NCBI RefSeq assembly: GCF_012927645.1
Contig: NZ_JABBMT010000032.1
Location: forward strand, 1 to 41,755
DNA: 41,755 bases
Reading direction: 5' to 3'
Source: Pseudoalteromonas arctica
GTDB taxonomy: Bacteria > Pseudomonadota > Gammaproteobacteria > Enterobacterales > Alteromonadaceae
Positions 1 to 8,535 of this stretch are shown piece by piece. The translations under genes were made by a program, and so were the position numbers. Position 1 is the first letter of the stretch. Each line of letters starts with the position of its first letter. A model generated the notes under the pieces. That model saw nothing but the letters and a program-made list of their open reading frames with translations. It did no database searches and had not been told where the DNA came from.

Positions 1-108
1 AGCATTATATATTTACCAGACAAAATTCCTATCGTTGCCAATTTGGAAGCGCGCAATCAAACCATCATTGATTGTTTGGGTAAACAGTATCAGAAAATTT
101 ATTCTTAA
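1..108 (+). CDS. C-terminal end of an unknown protein (5' truncated)
   Basis: Frame 1 is open from the first base to a TAA at 106-108 and encodes the last 35 residues of a protein whose start lies before the window. The tail contains IPIVANLEARNQTIIDCLG and ends KIYS. I do not recognise the family. It is convergent with the LytTR gene, with an inverted repeat between them. Confidence 0.5.
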   Translation, partial: SIIYLPDKIPIVANLEARNQTIIDCLGKQYQKIYS

Positions 109-154
109 AGTGGGTGCGGAAGATCGGATCTAGGGACGAATGGATGGGTTTCTT

Positions 155-186
155 TCCAGTTATCCCATTGAGCAGGGATAACTGGA
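155..186. terminator. Inverted repeat between convergent genes, possible weak terminator
   Basis: TCCAGTTATCCC (155-166) pairs perfectly with GGGATAACTGGA (175-186) around an 8-base loop. The 12-bp stem lies between a plus-strand gene end (108) and a minus-strand gene end (207), where a bidirectional terminator is expected. No T-run follows on either strand, so it is not a classical intrinsic terminator. Confidence 0.4.
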
Positions 187-206
187 CTGACTTATTTAAG
201 CGCGGC

Positions 207-977
207 TCATGCGACTTGTTGAAGATAAGCCATAACGGCTTTTTTATAGGCTTTACTCAGGGCGACAGTTTTATCGTTCGACAGCACTACAAAACCACTA
301 CCTGAAGGCTTAATTGTCACCTTTTTGAGCAATGTAATATTCACTAAATGTGAGCGATGAGTTCTGATAAAGGTATTATCAGGCAAGTTGGCTTCAACCT
401 CTTTCAACGTGGCACGCTTTAACCAAGCTTGTTGTGCCGTACAGATCTCTACATAGTTACTGGCAGAATTGAACTGAATAATTTCGTCATAAGGAATATC
501 AACAAATTGATCGTTATGTTCGACGGTAATACAGGCTTGGTATTCGTTTTGCGATGCTTTTGATTGAACGGACTTTGATTTTATCAAGCGCTGCCAAAAG
601 TAAATATTTACGAAAATCACCAGAGGGTATAAGGGTGCAAAATATAAAAACGTATAGGGGATTGGGTCGTTAAGCGCATAAAGGTCAATAATTACTTGTG
701 CGCTCATGGCTAAAGTAAACACACCAGCACAAGCTAGTAGAGGGAGCGTTGTGATATGTTTTTTCTTCTGTTCAATAAGGCTGAGGGCTCTAAACAGCAA
801 AGGCGTAATAATAAACCACAACCCCCACTCTTGAACTGCCCAATACCAGACATTATTGAGCTGATCTTTAGGTGCAACCGATAAATCATACAATGCATCT
901 ATTGTGGTGAGAAAGAGTATGACAATACACCAGCCGATACTGGATATTTTCCACTCTTTACGTATTTGCTTGTCCAT
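207..977 (-). CDS. Membrane-anchored LytTR-family DNA-binding regulator
   Basis: This 256-residue protein has about four hydrophobic segments in its first ~135 residues. A LytTR DNA-binding domain fills roughly the last 100 residues, with the conserved run IIQFNSASNYVEI, a central FIRTHRSHLVN and a C-terminal VALSKAYKK. It lacks a receiver domain, so it belongs to the membrane-bound LytTR group rather than to classic LytR/AgrA response regulators. Such proteins usually sense through the membrane part and regulate nearby genes. Its target is unknown. It lies 81 bases from the histidine kinase gene and points the same way, but whether it is co-transcribed is unclear. Confidence 0.85.
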   Translation of the reverse strand: MDKQIRKEWKISSIGWCIVILFLTTIDALYDLSVAPKDQLNNVWYWAVQEWGLWFIITPLLFRALSLIEQKKKHITTLPLLACAGVFTLAMSAQVIIDLYALNDPIPYTFLYFAPLYPLVIFVNIYFWQRLIKSKSVQSKASQNEYQACITVEHNDQFVDIPYDEIIQFNSASNYVEICTAQQAWLKRATLKEVEANLPDNTFIRTHRSHLVNITLLKKVTIKPSGSGFVVLSNDKTVALSKAYKKAVMAYLQQVA

Positions 978-1058
978 TACTGCCCCAATTCAGAAACTTC
1001 GTTTAGTTTACTTACTGAGCAAAAATTGGCAATTTATTACGAGAATTTTTTAGCTCGA

Positions 1059-2375
1059 TCATCCAAACACACACCTAAAGCATGCGCCTTGTGGTTTTTG
1101 CACGTAAATTAAATCACCGCCGTGGTTGAGCATAATTTGCCGTGAGAGGCTAAGGCCAATGCCAGATCCTTGTTGCTTGGTGGTAAAAAATGGCACGAAG
1201 ATCATATCCACCACATGTTCGCTGATGCCTAGACCGTTGTCGCTGATTTCTATATAAAGTTGTTGGCTAGTGTTTTGCGCCAAGCTGATTTCGACCTTTG
1301 CTTGAGCTGTATTCTCGGCGCTGTACTTTTGGTTACTCTTTAGTACTTCAAGTGCATTTTTTATTAAGTTTACTAATACCTGTTCTATTTGGCTGCTATC
1401 AAGCATTACTAACTGCTGATTTTTAATCGACAGTTCGATATGGGTGTGTTGAACGCGTGCTTGTTGTTGATGTAAAGCGACAATACGCGTTAGTATATCG
1501 GCTAAATTTGCCGGTGTTAAATTGGGTTTAGGTAAGCTGCTAACTTGGCGAAAACGAGCAATAAAACCCCCTAAATGAGCGGTTCTTGATGCTAACGTGT
1601 TTAGCGCAAGTTGTAAGTCTTGTTTATCTTCAAGCTCATCAAAACATAGCTTTTGTGGCAGTAAATTGCTACAAGTATCAGCTAGCGATGAAAGTGGCGT
1701 AATGGAGTTAGCAATTTCGTGAGTGAGCACTTTAGTTAAGCGTTTATATGCTTGCTGTTCTTTGAGTTGTAACTGGTCGTGAATTGATTGTAGGCTCACT
1801 ACACGACGAACTTTACCTTGAATTTCGGCGATACTAAGTTGAATTGAGAGAGTGTCGTGCTGCTCGCCATTTTGCCAGTAGGTGGTGCTGCGGATATTGT
1901 GTTCGGCGTTTAAAATTAACTCACCTACAGCCCCTAACTCATGTAAATGTCGAAAACTCTTCCCCAGTAATTTACTAACGGCTGGGTTTGATTCGATCAC
2001 CTCGCCGTTGTCATCACATACCATAACAGCTAAATCAACATGGATGAGCAAAGCTTGTAGAAACTGTGCTTGTTGCTCGGCATTAAAGCGCGCGGTTTGC
2101 ATTTGCGTTTTTACTTGTTCAAATTGCTTAAGCATTGGATGTTGTTGACCAAGCCCCAAGGTGCTGTCGCCATTGGCTAAGGCTCGGATCACCATTTCGG
2201 CTTGTTTTTGTTGGCGCTTAAACAGCGTAAAAATATGCGCTATTAATGCCGCTGCGACTAGCATTATTAACAATGTCGTCGCTGAAAAACCATGCGTTTG
2301 TAATACATAACTAAGCAACGCACTTACACTTATAAGTGTGGTGATACTAAACGAAAGCAATAAATTAGCCCGCAT
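1059..2375 (-). CDS. Sensor histidine kinase (PAS, HisKA-like, HATPase)
   Basis: The 438-residue kinase has two N-terminal membrane segments (about 5-25 and 33-52) with almost no periplasmic loop. A PAS-like region follows (about 105-200). The phosphoacceptor is probably His219 in LTHEIANSITPL. The ATPase domain has an N box (VLVNLIKNALEVL), G1 (EISDNGLGIS) and a FFTTKQQGSGIGLSLS lid. It starts 2 bases after the stop of the sigma-54 response regulator gene, so both share one message and form a cognate pair. The very short loop suggests sensing within or at the membrane, as in envelope-stress or peptide-sensing kinases. The inferred target is the divergent exporter operon. Confidence 0.9.
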   Translation of the reverse strand: MRANLLLSFSITTLISVSALLSYVLQTHGFSATTLLIMLVAAALIAHIFTLFKRQQKQAEMVIRALANGDSTLGLGQQHPMLKQFEQVKTQMQTARFNAEQQAQFLQALLIHVDLAVMVCDDNGEVIESNPAVSKLLGKSFRHLHELGAVGELILNAEHNIRSTTYWQNGEQHDTLSIQLSIAEIQGKVRRVVSLQSIHDQLQLKEQQAYKRLTKVLTHEIANSITPLSSLADTCSNLLPQKLCFDELEDKQDLQLALNTLASRTAHLGGFIARFRQVSSLPKPNLTPANLADILTRIVALHQQQARVQHTHIELSIKNQQLVMLDSSQIEQVLVNLIKNALEVLKSNQKYSAENTAQAKVEISLAQNTSQQLYIEISDNGLGISEHVVDMIFVPFFTTKQQGSGIGLSLSRQIMLNHGGDLIYVQKPQGACFRCVFG

Positions 2376-2377
2376 AA

Positions 2378-3796
2378 TTATAGCCCGTACTTTTCAAGGC
2401 GGCGGTACATGGCACCGCGAGTTAAACCCAGTGCTTTGGCTGCATGGCTAACATTACCTTGATGGTGCTTAAGTGCTGCGCGAACTGTGCGTTGTTCAAG
2501 TATGTCTAAATCAAAAGTGTCGTACTGCGCTACATTGTTTAAAACCTCCGTGCTTTGGGTTTTCTCGTCAGTACTAACTGATGCTGAATTACCAACCACT
2601 GAGCTTATATCGAGTTTATCCCCTTCAGTTAAAATAACCGCACGCTCTATAGCGTGGGCAAGCTCTCGCACATTACCTGGCCACGCGTATTGGCAAAGCG
2701 CACTCATATCATCATCGCTAATGGTTAAGCTGCGTTTATATTTTTGCGCAAAGTGTTTTAGGTAGTAATTGGCTAATAATGGAATGCCATCGCTGCGCTC
2801 CCGTAATGCCGGAAGGCGAATTTCAACGGTGTTGATCCGATACAATAAATCTTGGCGAAAACGTCCTTCACTTACGGCTTGATCAAGGTTGTCGTTAGTG
2901 GCGCAAATTAGGCGGATATCAATATCAACTGCTTTACTGCTGCCAACTGGGGTTATTTGCCTATTTTGCAGTGCAGCCAGTAATTTAGCTTGATGCTCTA
3001 GGGGTAAATTACCCAGCTCATCTAAAAATAAGCTGCCACCTTGGGCAAGTTCAAATTTACCAATGTGATCGGCTTTTGCATCGGTAAACGCGCCTTTTTT
3101 ATGGCCGAATAGCTCGCTTTCAAATAAATTCTGCGCCACTGCGCCCATATCTAAGCTCATAAAGGTTTGGCTGTGGCGCATACTTGCTTGATGAATGGCA
3201 TGCGCGGTGAGCTCTTTACCTGTGCCACTTTCACCGGTGATCAGTATGTTGGCGTCAGTTTGTGCTGCTTTTTCTATGGTACTAAACACCTGTTGCATCG
3301 CATTGCTTTGGCCTAAAAACTCAAAGTTGGGTGTATTTAAGGCTTGGTTTAATCCTTGCTTTTGCCGCGTTAATTTACCGACTTGCTGCTTGTCTTTGGC
3401 GTGTGAAAATGCGGCGGTGACTGCGCCAAGTAGTTGCTCGTTTTGCCAAGGCTTAGCTATAAAGTCAGAGGCGCCCGCTTTAATTGCGTCTACTGCTAGT
3501 TGAATGTCGCCGTAGGCAGTCATCAACAAAACAACGATATTAGCGTCTTGCTCGATGATTTTTTTTAACCAATAAAAGCCTTCTTTGCCGCTTATTGAGT
3601 CTTGGGTAAAGTTCATATCAAGCAATATTACGTCAATGGGTTGCTCGAGCTTGCGTTGCTCGTTAATGATGCCCGCAATATCAAATGGGTTGTCAGTGGT
3701 TTTAACACTTTGATAATGCTGCTTTAGTAATAACCGTGCAGCAATGAGGATATCCGGGTTGTCATCAACAATTAAAAGTGAGCCTGAGTGTTTCAT
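2378..3796 (-). CDS. NtrC-family sigma-54-dependent response regulator
   Basis: The protein (472 aa) has three domains: a receiver with phosphoacceptor Asp60 (VILLDMNF), an AAA+ sigma-54 activation domain with Walker A GESGTGKE (188-195) and a GG-LFLDELGNLP Walker B region, and a C-terminal Fis-type helix-turn-helix (GNVSHAAKALGLTRGAMYRRL). The sigma-54 contact loop reads GAFTDA (235-240) instead of the usual GAFTGA. It is first in a two-gene operon with the kinase and divergent from the exporter operon. That operon carries a -24/-12 promoter and two upstream palindromes, so the exporter is the likely target. Confidence 0.92.
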   Translation of the reverse strand: MKHSGSLLIVDDNPDILIAARLLLKQHYQSVKTTDNPFDIAGIINEQRKLEQPIDVILLDMNFTQDSISGKEGFYWLKKIIEQDANIVVLLMTAYGDIQLAVDAIKAGASDFIAKPWQNEQLLGAVTAAFSHAKDKQQVGKLTRQKQGLNQALNTPNFEFLGQSNAMQQVFSTIEKAAQTDANILITGESGTGKELTAHAIHQASMRHSQTFMSLDMGAVAQNLFESELFGHKKGAFTDAKADHIGKFELAQGGSLFLDELGNLPLEHQAKLLAALQNRQITPVGSSKAVDIDIRLICATNDNLDQAVSEGRFRQDLLYRINTVEIRLPALRERSDGIPLLANYYLKHFAQKYKRSLTISDDDMSALCQYAWPGNVRELAHAIERAVILTEGDKLDISSVVGNSASVSTDEKTQSTEVLNNVAQYDTFDLDILEQRTVRAALKHHQGNVSHAAKALGLTRGAMYRRLEKYGL

Positions 3797-3843
3797 GATT
3801 ATTATTTTTATAGGGTTTTATTTAGCCTAAAACAAAAAAGGAA

Positions 3844-3897
3844 TAGTGTCCATAAATGGACGTTTATAAAATTACAAAGTGTTCTATTAGCGGACAC
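3844..3897. promoter_or_regulatory. Candidate upstream activator sites for the NtrC-family regulator
   Basis: Two imperfect palindromes occur here: GTCCATAAATGGAC (3848-3861, 6-bp arms) and GTGTTCTATTAGCGGACAC (3879-3897). TAGTGTCC (3844-3851) is also the exact reverse complement of GGACACTA (3892-3899). Both lie about 60-115 bp upstream of the sigma-54 element, the usual distance for enhancer sites. Binding by the divergent regulator is inferred. Confidence 0.55.
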
Positions 3898-3957
3898 TAC
3901 AAACATGTGAATAATTAAATATAACTTTAACCAATTGAATTTATTGGTTAAATAAAG

Positions 3958-3973
3958 TTGGCACAGTGATTGT
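3958..3973 (+). promoter_or_regulatory. Sigma-54 (-24/-12) promoter of the exporter operon
   Basis: TTGGCAC, five bases, then TTGT matches the sigma-54 pattern TTGGCAC-N5-TTGC with a single change (T for C at the -12 element). The GG and GT dinucleotides are 10 bases apart. It lies about 50 bases upstream of the adaptor start codon at 4021 and next to a gene for a sigma-54 activator. Confidence 0.65.
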
Positions 3974-4020
3974 AATAACTATCGGTAATTAGTTATTAAA
4001 CCTTTATCAAGGTAGCCGAC

Positions 4021-5274
4021 ATGGATAAAAAAATAGAACGCTCATTTACGAAAAAGTATTTTAAAAAATTCACCTTTGCAGCGCTGGCTCTAGGTGTTGC
4101 AGCGGCTGCATATGGTTTTACGCAAAGCAGTGATACAGGTCGTAGCCAAAATATCGAACGCAGCAGTTTAACCGTTAGTACTGTGACGCAAGGTGCCTTT
4201 AAAGATGCTTTGAGCTTACGCGGTCAAGTGGTGCCAAAAACCAGTATTTATCTTGATACTATCGCTGGCGGTCAAGTGGAAGAACGTTTAGTAGAGCAAG
4301 GCGAGTATATAGAAAAAGGCCAACCGTTAGTGCGCTTAAGCAATACTAATTTGCAACTTGATGTAATGAGCCGTGAAGCACAAGTGACTGAACAGCTTAA
4401 TTTTTTACGTAATACACAAATGACGATGGAAACCAGCCGGTTAAATTTACGCCGTGATTTATTAGAAATCGAATTAAAAATAACTCATTTAACACGTCGA
4501 TTAAAACAAACTAAACCTTTGGTTAAAAGTGGCGTATTAGCGCAAGAGCAACTTGCAGAGCTGGAAGAAGATTTAAGCTATTACCAAGCCCGTAAAGAAC
4601 TAACGCTTGAGCGCCAACAGCAAGAAAACTCAATCCGTGAGGTGCAAGTCGCACAGCTCTCTGACAGCGCTAAAATGCTTGAGAAAAATTTACAATTTGC
4701 GCGTCGAAATCTCGATAACTTATTAATTAAAGCGCCTGTTTCTGGCTATTTAAGCGAGCTTGATGTGGAAATTGGTGAATCTAAACAAAGTGGTGCTCGG
4801 TTAGGCCAAATAGATATTCCTAATGAATATAAATTAGTGGTGCGTCTTGATGAGTTTTACTTAAACCAAATTCAGCGTGACATGACCGTGATGATTGAGC
4901 TTGAAAGCGGCACGGTGAATGCCAAAGTGAGCAAAATTGATAGCCGCGTACAGCAGTCACAATTTCAAGTAGAAGTGGACTTACCCAGTAACACTAAAAG
5001 TATTAAGCGCGGCCAAAGCATTGATATTGAGTTAATGCTAGGGGATAACAAAAACAATGCCTTACTGCTTAAACGCGGGGCTTTTTTTACTAACTCGGGC
5101 GGTAACTGGGTTTATGTAATCGAGCAAGGCGGTGATAAAGCAGTGCGCCGTGATATCCGCCTAGGCAAAAAGAATCAACACTATTTTGAAGTGCTTGAAG
5201 GGCTCAATGCTGGGGATCAAGTGATTACCTCAAGCTACAGCAACTTTGACAAAGCACAGCAATTACAATTTTAA
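4021..5274 (+). CDS. Periplasmic adaptor (HlyD/MFP family) of a MacB-type exporter
   Basis: The protein (417 aa) has one N-terminal membrane anchor (about 14-33), then a lipoyl/barrel-sandwich half, a long coiled-coil hairpin (about 115-230, rich in L, E, Q and R) and the returning half (LDNLLIKAPVSGYLSEL). C-terminal beta domains follow. This is the architecture of membrane fusion proteins that link an inner-membrane ABC transporter to an outer-membrane channel. The ATPase gene follows after 11 bases. The start has AAGG upstream (CAAGGTAGCCGACATG). No outer-membrane factor gene is present, so a TolC-like protein must come from elsewhere. Substrate unknown. Confidence 0.88.
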   Translation: MDKKIERSFTKKYFKKFTFAALALGVAAAAYGFTQSSDTGRSQNIERSSLTVSTVTQGAFKDALSLRGQVVPKTSIYLDTIAGGQVEERLVEQGEYIEKGQPLVRLSNTNLQLDVMSREAQVTEQLNFLRNTQMTMETSRLNLRRDLLEIELKITHLTRRLKQTKPLVKSGVLAQEQLAELEEDLSYYQARKELTLERQQQENSIREVQVAQLSDSAKMLEKNLQFARRNLDNLLIKAPVSGYLSELDVEIGESKQSGARLGQIDIPNEYKLVVRLDEFYLNQIQRDMTVMIELESGTVNAKVSKIDSRVQQSQFQVEVDLPSNTKSIKRGQSIDIELMLGDNKNNALLLKRGAFFTNSGGNWVYVIEQGGDKAVRRDIRLGKKNQHYFEVLEGLNAGDQVITSSYSNFDKAQQLQF

Positions 5275-5285
5275 GGATAATAACA

Positions 5286-5990
5286 ATGATCAAACTAACT
5301 AATTTAAGCCGCGTATTTCGTACTCAAGATGTTGAAACAACAGCGCTAAGCAATATCAACTTAACTGTAAACGAAGGCGATTTTTTAGCGATAATGGGGC
5401 CATCTGGCTGTGGTAAGTCAACGCTGCTGTCTATTTTGGGTATGCTTGATTCACCGACCTCAGGCAACTTTGATTTTGCGGGAACTGACATTGCAGGCTA
5501 TAGCGAAAAGCAACTAGCAGAGCTACGTAAAGAATCAATTGGCTTTGTATTTCAAAGCTTTAACTTGATTGATGAGCTAACAGTTTATGAAAACGTAGAG
5601 TTGCCATTGCAGTATCAAAAAATATCAAAAAATGAGCGTAAACAACGCGTAGAAGTTATTTTAAAGCGCGTGGGTATTGATCACCGCGGCGAGCATCTAC
5701 CACAGCAACTGTCGGGTGGTCAGCAGCAGCGGGTAGCCGTTGCGCGTGCATTAGTGATTAATCCCAAGCTAATTTTAGCCGATGAGCCAACCGGTAACCT
5801 CGACTCAAAAAACGGTGACGAAGTAATGGCGATGCTACGCGAATTAAACCGCGAGGGCACCACGGTTATTATGGTGACTCACTCAGAAAAAGAGGGTGCC
5901 TATGCTGATCGCTTAGTGCGCCTATTGGATGGCCAAGTGATGCTTGATAAAGCAAATATTGCGCAGCAAGCCGTTGTTGAGGTTGCTTAA
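5286..5990 (+). CDS. ABC transporter ATP-binding protein, MacB/LolD type
   Basis: The 234-residue ATPase has Walker [10 protein letters not shown] (38-46), a Q-loop in [19 protein letters not shown], the signature [15 protein letters not shown], Walker [14 protein letters not shown] and the switch His in MVTHSE. The FQSFNLI and DEPTGNLDS wording is typical of the MacB/LolD/FtsE class that powers FtsX-like permeases. It sits between the adaptor and two such permeases in one operon and probably drives substrate extrusion from the periplasm or outer leaflet by a mechanotransmission mechanism, as known for MacB. Confidence 0.92.
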   Translation: MIKLTNLSRVFRTQDVETTALSNINLTVNEGDFLAIMGPSGCGKSTLLSILGMLDSPTSGNFDFAGTDIAGYSEKQLAELRKESIGFVFQSFNLIDELTVYENVELPLQYQKISKNERKQRVEVILKRVGIDHRGEHLPQQLSGGQQQRVAVARALVINPKLILADEPTGNLDSKNGDEVMAMLRELNREGTTVIMVTHSEKEGAYADRLVRLLDGQVMLDKANIAQQAVVEVA

Positions 5991-5991
5991 T

Positions 5992-8388
5992 ATGTTTATT
6001 AATTATTTAGTCACTGCTTTAAGATCATTTAAGCAACAAAAACAGCATTTTATCCTAAACCTTTTAGGGCTAAGTATCGGCTTAGCTGCGGCAATTTTAG
6101 TGGCACTGTTTGCACAAAACGAGTTGTCATACGATAGTCAGCAACCTCACGCTGAACGTGTTTACCGTGTAGGCCAAGATTACTCAAAGTTAGGGTTATC
6201 AGTTATTCCTATTTTCAATTATTCTCAAGCGGCAAAAGCCACTGAATATAGCCAAGTAGAAGAAGTGTTTGGTTTGACGATGGTATCGCTGACTCGAGAA
6301 GCTATGGTTGACGTGCAGTACCGGGATCAGGGTTTTAAACTTAATGACTTGTATGGGGCAACGCCAAATATTGAGAACTTTATCAATATAAACACATTGG
6401 CAGGGGATTTAAAAAATGCAATGAGTACACCTGAGAGCTTGGCTCTAAGTGAATCTGAAGCACTGCGAATTTTCGGTACAATAAATGTTATTGGTAACAC
6501 GCTACAGCACGAACAAGGGCAATATACTGTACGGGCGGTGTTTGCAGATTTACCAAGCAATACTCACTTTGCATTTAAAAACCTCGTATATGTAAAACAT
6601 GATCCAAATAACCTGATGGTTAATAGCAGTTATGTTTATATGCGTTTGGCGCCGCAAGCAGATCCAAAAGCACTCGCTGATACACTGTCTAAACAGTACT
6701 TCAATGGGCAAATGGCGGGTCAAGTTGCCATTGAGTTACACCCATTACTAGACTTACATTTAACAGCAAAATCGCCATTTGAAATGAAAGCAGGCGGCGC
6801 AAAGCAAGTTGTAACGATTTGTGCAGGGTTGAGCGTGTTACTTATTTTGATTGCTGGCTTTAACTTTATCAATATGACGGTGGCACAGTCTGCAAAGCGC
6901 GCCAAAGAAGTAGGGGTGCGCAAAGCACTTGGCGCAAGTAAGCTGCAGTTAGTAACACAGTTTTTAGCTGAATCTACTTTGGTTGCTCTATTGTCGATGA
7001 TTATTGCCTGTGTGTTAGTGGAACTGTTATTGCCAAGCTTTAACCAGCTGGTCGATCGTGAACTGATAGTGAGTTATTTTTCAGCCTTTGGTTTGGGCAT
7101 TATGGCTGTTGTTATTGCTGTAGGCATACTTGCAGGTTTGTACCCGGCATTGTTTATCTCATCATTTAGCGCAAAACGAGTGTTAAGTGGCGATTTACAA
7201 CGCGGTAATACGGCCATTTGGGTACGTAAATGTTTATTGACCTTGCAAGCTTCATTAGCAATCGGTTTGATCATTGCATCGGTTACGTTGTTAAAACAAT
7301 TATCTCACTTACAAAGTCTTCCTTTAGGCTATCAAACGCAGCAACGCTTAGTGGTTTCAGAGTTGCCGGTGCAATCGGTATTTACGCAGCAGCCTAGCGC
7401 ACTAATTAATCGCTTGACGGCTATAGATGGTGTAGAGCAAGCAACGATTATTGATACTCGTTTAACCGTTTCAATTAATAATACATTACAGCCTACTTGG
7501 CCCAATGGTGAATTTTCAGGTGGAATAACCCCTGTGATAGGTTCTGGTTTTGATGTTGTAAAAGGGCTAGGCCTTACGCTTATTGCTGGTAGAGACTTTA
7601 GCCGTGAGTTTTCCTCAGACTGGGCGACGCGAGCAAACGGGGTTACAACAGTAGGTACAATTATTACAGAAACCGTTGCCAAGCAGGCTGGTTATAGCAA
7701 TGTGGCTGATATTGTTGGACAAAAAATTAAAGACACAGGGCGTAATGTGGATATGCAAGTTGTTGGTGTTGTAAAAGATGTAAAGGTTGGTAATGCACAA
7801 GATGCGAATTCTAACATTATGTTTTTATGTGGTTATAACTATTTAACACCAGTATCTGAAGTAATTTTAACCGTGAACGTGCAAAACCTCCCTGCTATAA
7901 AACAAGCAGTGATCACAGCTTTAGCTGAAGTGTCTAATATTTATGAGCCAAAAATAAACCTGCTAGCTGAAAACTATAAAGCGGTATTAAAAGGTGATGA
8001 GCGTGTTTCTCTTGTCGTACTTATATTTACTGGCCTTGCAGTGTTCTTAACTTGCTTAGGTACTTTTGGTTTAGCTTCATTTGCCACGATTCGTCGCCAA
8101 AAAGAAGTCGCTGTACGCAAAGTGCTTGGCGCATCACGCATCAGTATTATGAATCTACTGGCAAAAGAGTTTTTAATTTTAGTGCTTGGCAGTGTGGCCA
8201 TAGCATACCCGCTAACTTATTGGCTGGTGGGTGACTGGCTCGCAAACTTTAACGAGCGGGTTGATCAAGCGCTATGGGTTTATTTGGTTGCAGCTTTGAG
8301 TGTTGCTGCGATCACTTGGCTGACGGTTGCAAGCATCGCCTTTAAAGCCGCCAGTACGAGGCCATCGCTGACGTTACGTTATGAGTAA
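5992..8388 (+). CDS. ABC exporter permease, MacB/FtsX-type (two permease halves)
   Basis: The protein (798 aa) begins with an amphipathic segment and a membrane helix (LGLSIGLAAAILVALFA), then a periplasmic MacB_PCD-like domain and three helices around residues 270-400. The pattern then repeats: a helix near 425, a second periplasmic domain and three C-terminal helices. RKALGASKLQLV and RKVLGASRISIM are the paired cytoplasmic coupling segments of the FtsX domains. I chose ATG 5992, one base after the ATPase stop and with GAGG upstream. The open frame runs 48 bases further into the ATPase gene. It is a close homologue of the next gene. Confidence 0.88.
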   Translation: MFINYLVTALRSFKQQKQHFILNLLGLSIGLAAAILVALFAQNELSYDSQQPHAERVYRVGQDYSKLGLSVIPIFNYSQAAKATEYSQVEEVFGLTMVSLTREAMVDVQYRDQGFKLNDLYGATPNIENFININTLAGDLKNAMSTPESLALSESEALRIFGTINVIGNTLQHEQGQYTVRAVFADLPSNTHFAFKNLVYVKHDPNNLMVNSSYVYMRLAPQADPKALADTLSKQYFNGQMAGQVAIELHPLLDLHLTAKSPFEMKAGGAKQVVTICAGLSVLLILIAGFNFINMTVAQSAKRAKEVGVRKALGASKLQLVTQFLAESTLVALLSMIIACVLVELLLPSFNQLVDRELIVSYFSAFGLGIMAVVIAVGILAGLYPALFISSFSAKRVLSGDLQRGNTAIWVRKCLLTLQASLAIGLIIASVTLLKQLSHLQSLPLGYQTQQRLVVSELPVQSVFTQQPSALINRLTAIDGVEQATIIDTRLTVSINNTLQPTWPNGEFSGGITPVIGSGFDVVKGLGLTLIAGRDFSREFSSDWATRANGVTTVGTIITETVAKQAGYSNVADIVGQKIKDTGRNVDMQVVGVVKDVKVGNAQDANSNIMFLCGYNYLTPVSEVILTVNVQNLPAIKQAVITALAEVSNIYEPKINLLAENYKAVLKGDERVSLVVLIFTGLAVFLTCLGTFGLASFATIRRQKEVAVRKVLGASRISIMNLLAKEFLILVLGSVAIAYPLTYWLVGDWLANFNERVDQALWVYLVAALSVAAITWLTVASIAFKAASTRPSLTLRYE

Positions 8389-8472
8389 GTAAAATTTATT
8401 AGCCAAAACCATGGTCTATCGGAGTAACAGGTAGGCCATTTTTGGGTGAGAACAAGGTCTTATAGGTTAGAT

Positions 8473-8484
8473 ATGTTGATATAA
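8473..8484 (+). other. Putative original start and premature ochre codon of the second permease
   Basis: ATG TTG ATA TAA at 8473-8484 is in frame with the second permease. Reading through gives MLI*HVTTAFRVFKQYKLYS, which aligns without a gap to the first permease start MFINYLVTALRSFKQQ. The stop replaces the Asn at codon 4, pointing to a nonsense mutation or a sequence error. Confidence 0.7.
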
Positions 8485-8535
8485 CATGTAACAACAGCAT
8501 TTAGAGTATTCAAGCAATATAAGCTTTATTCGTTA

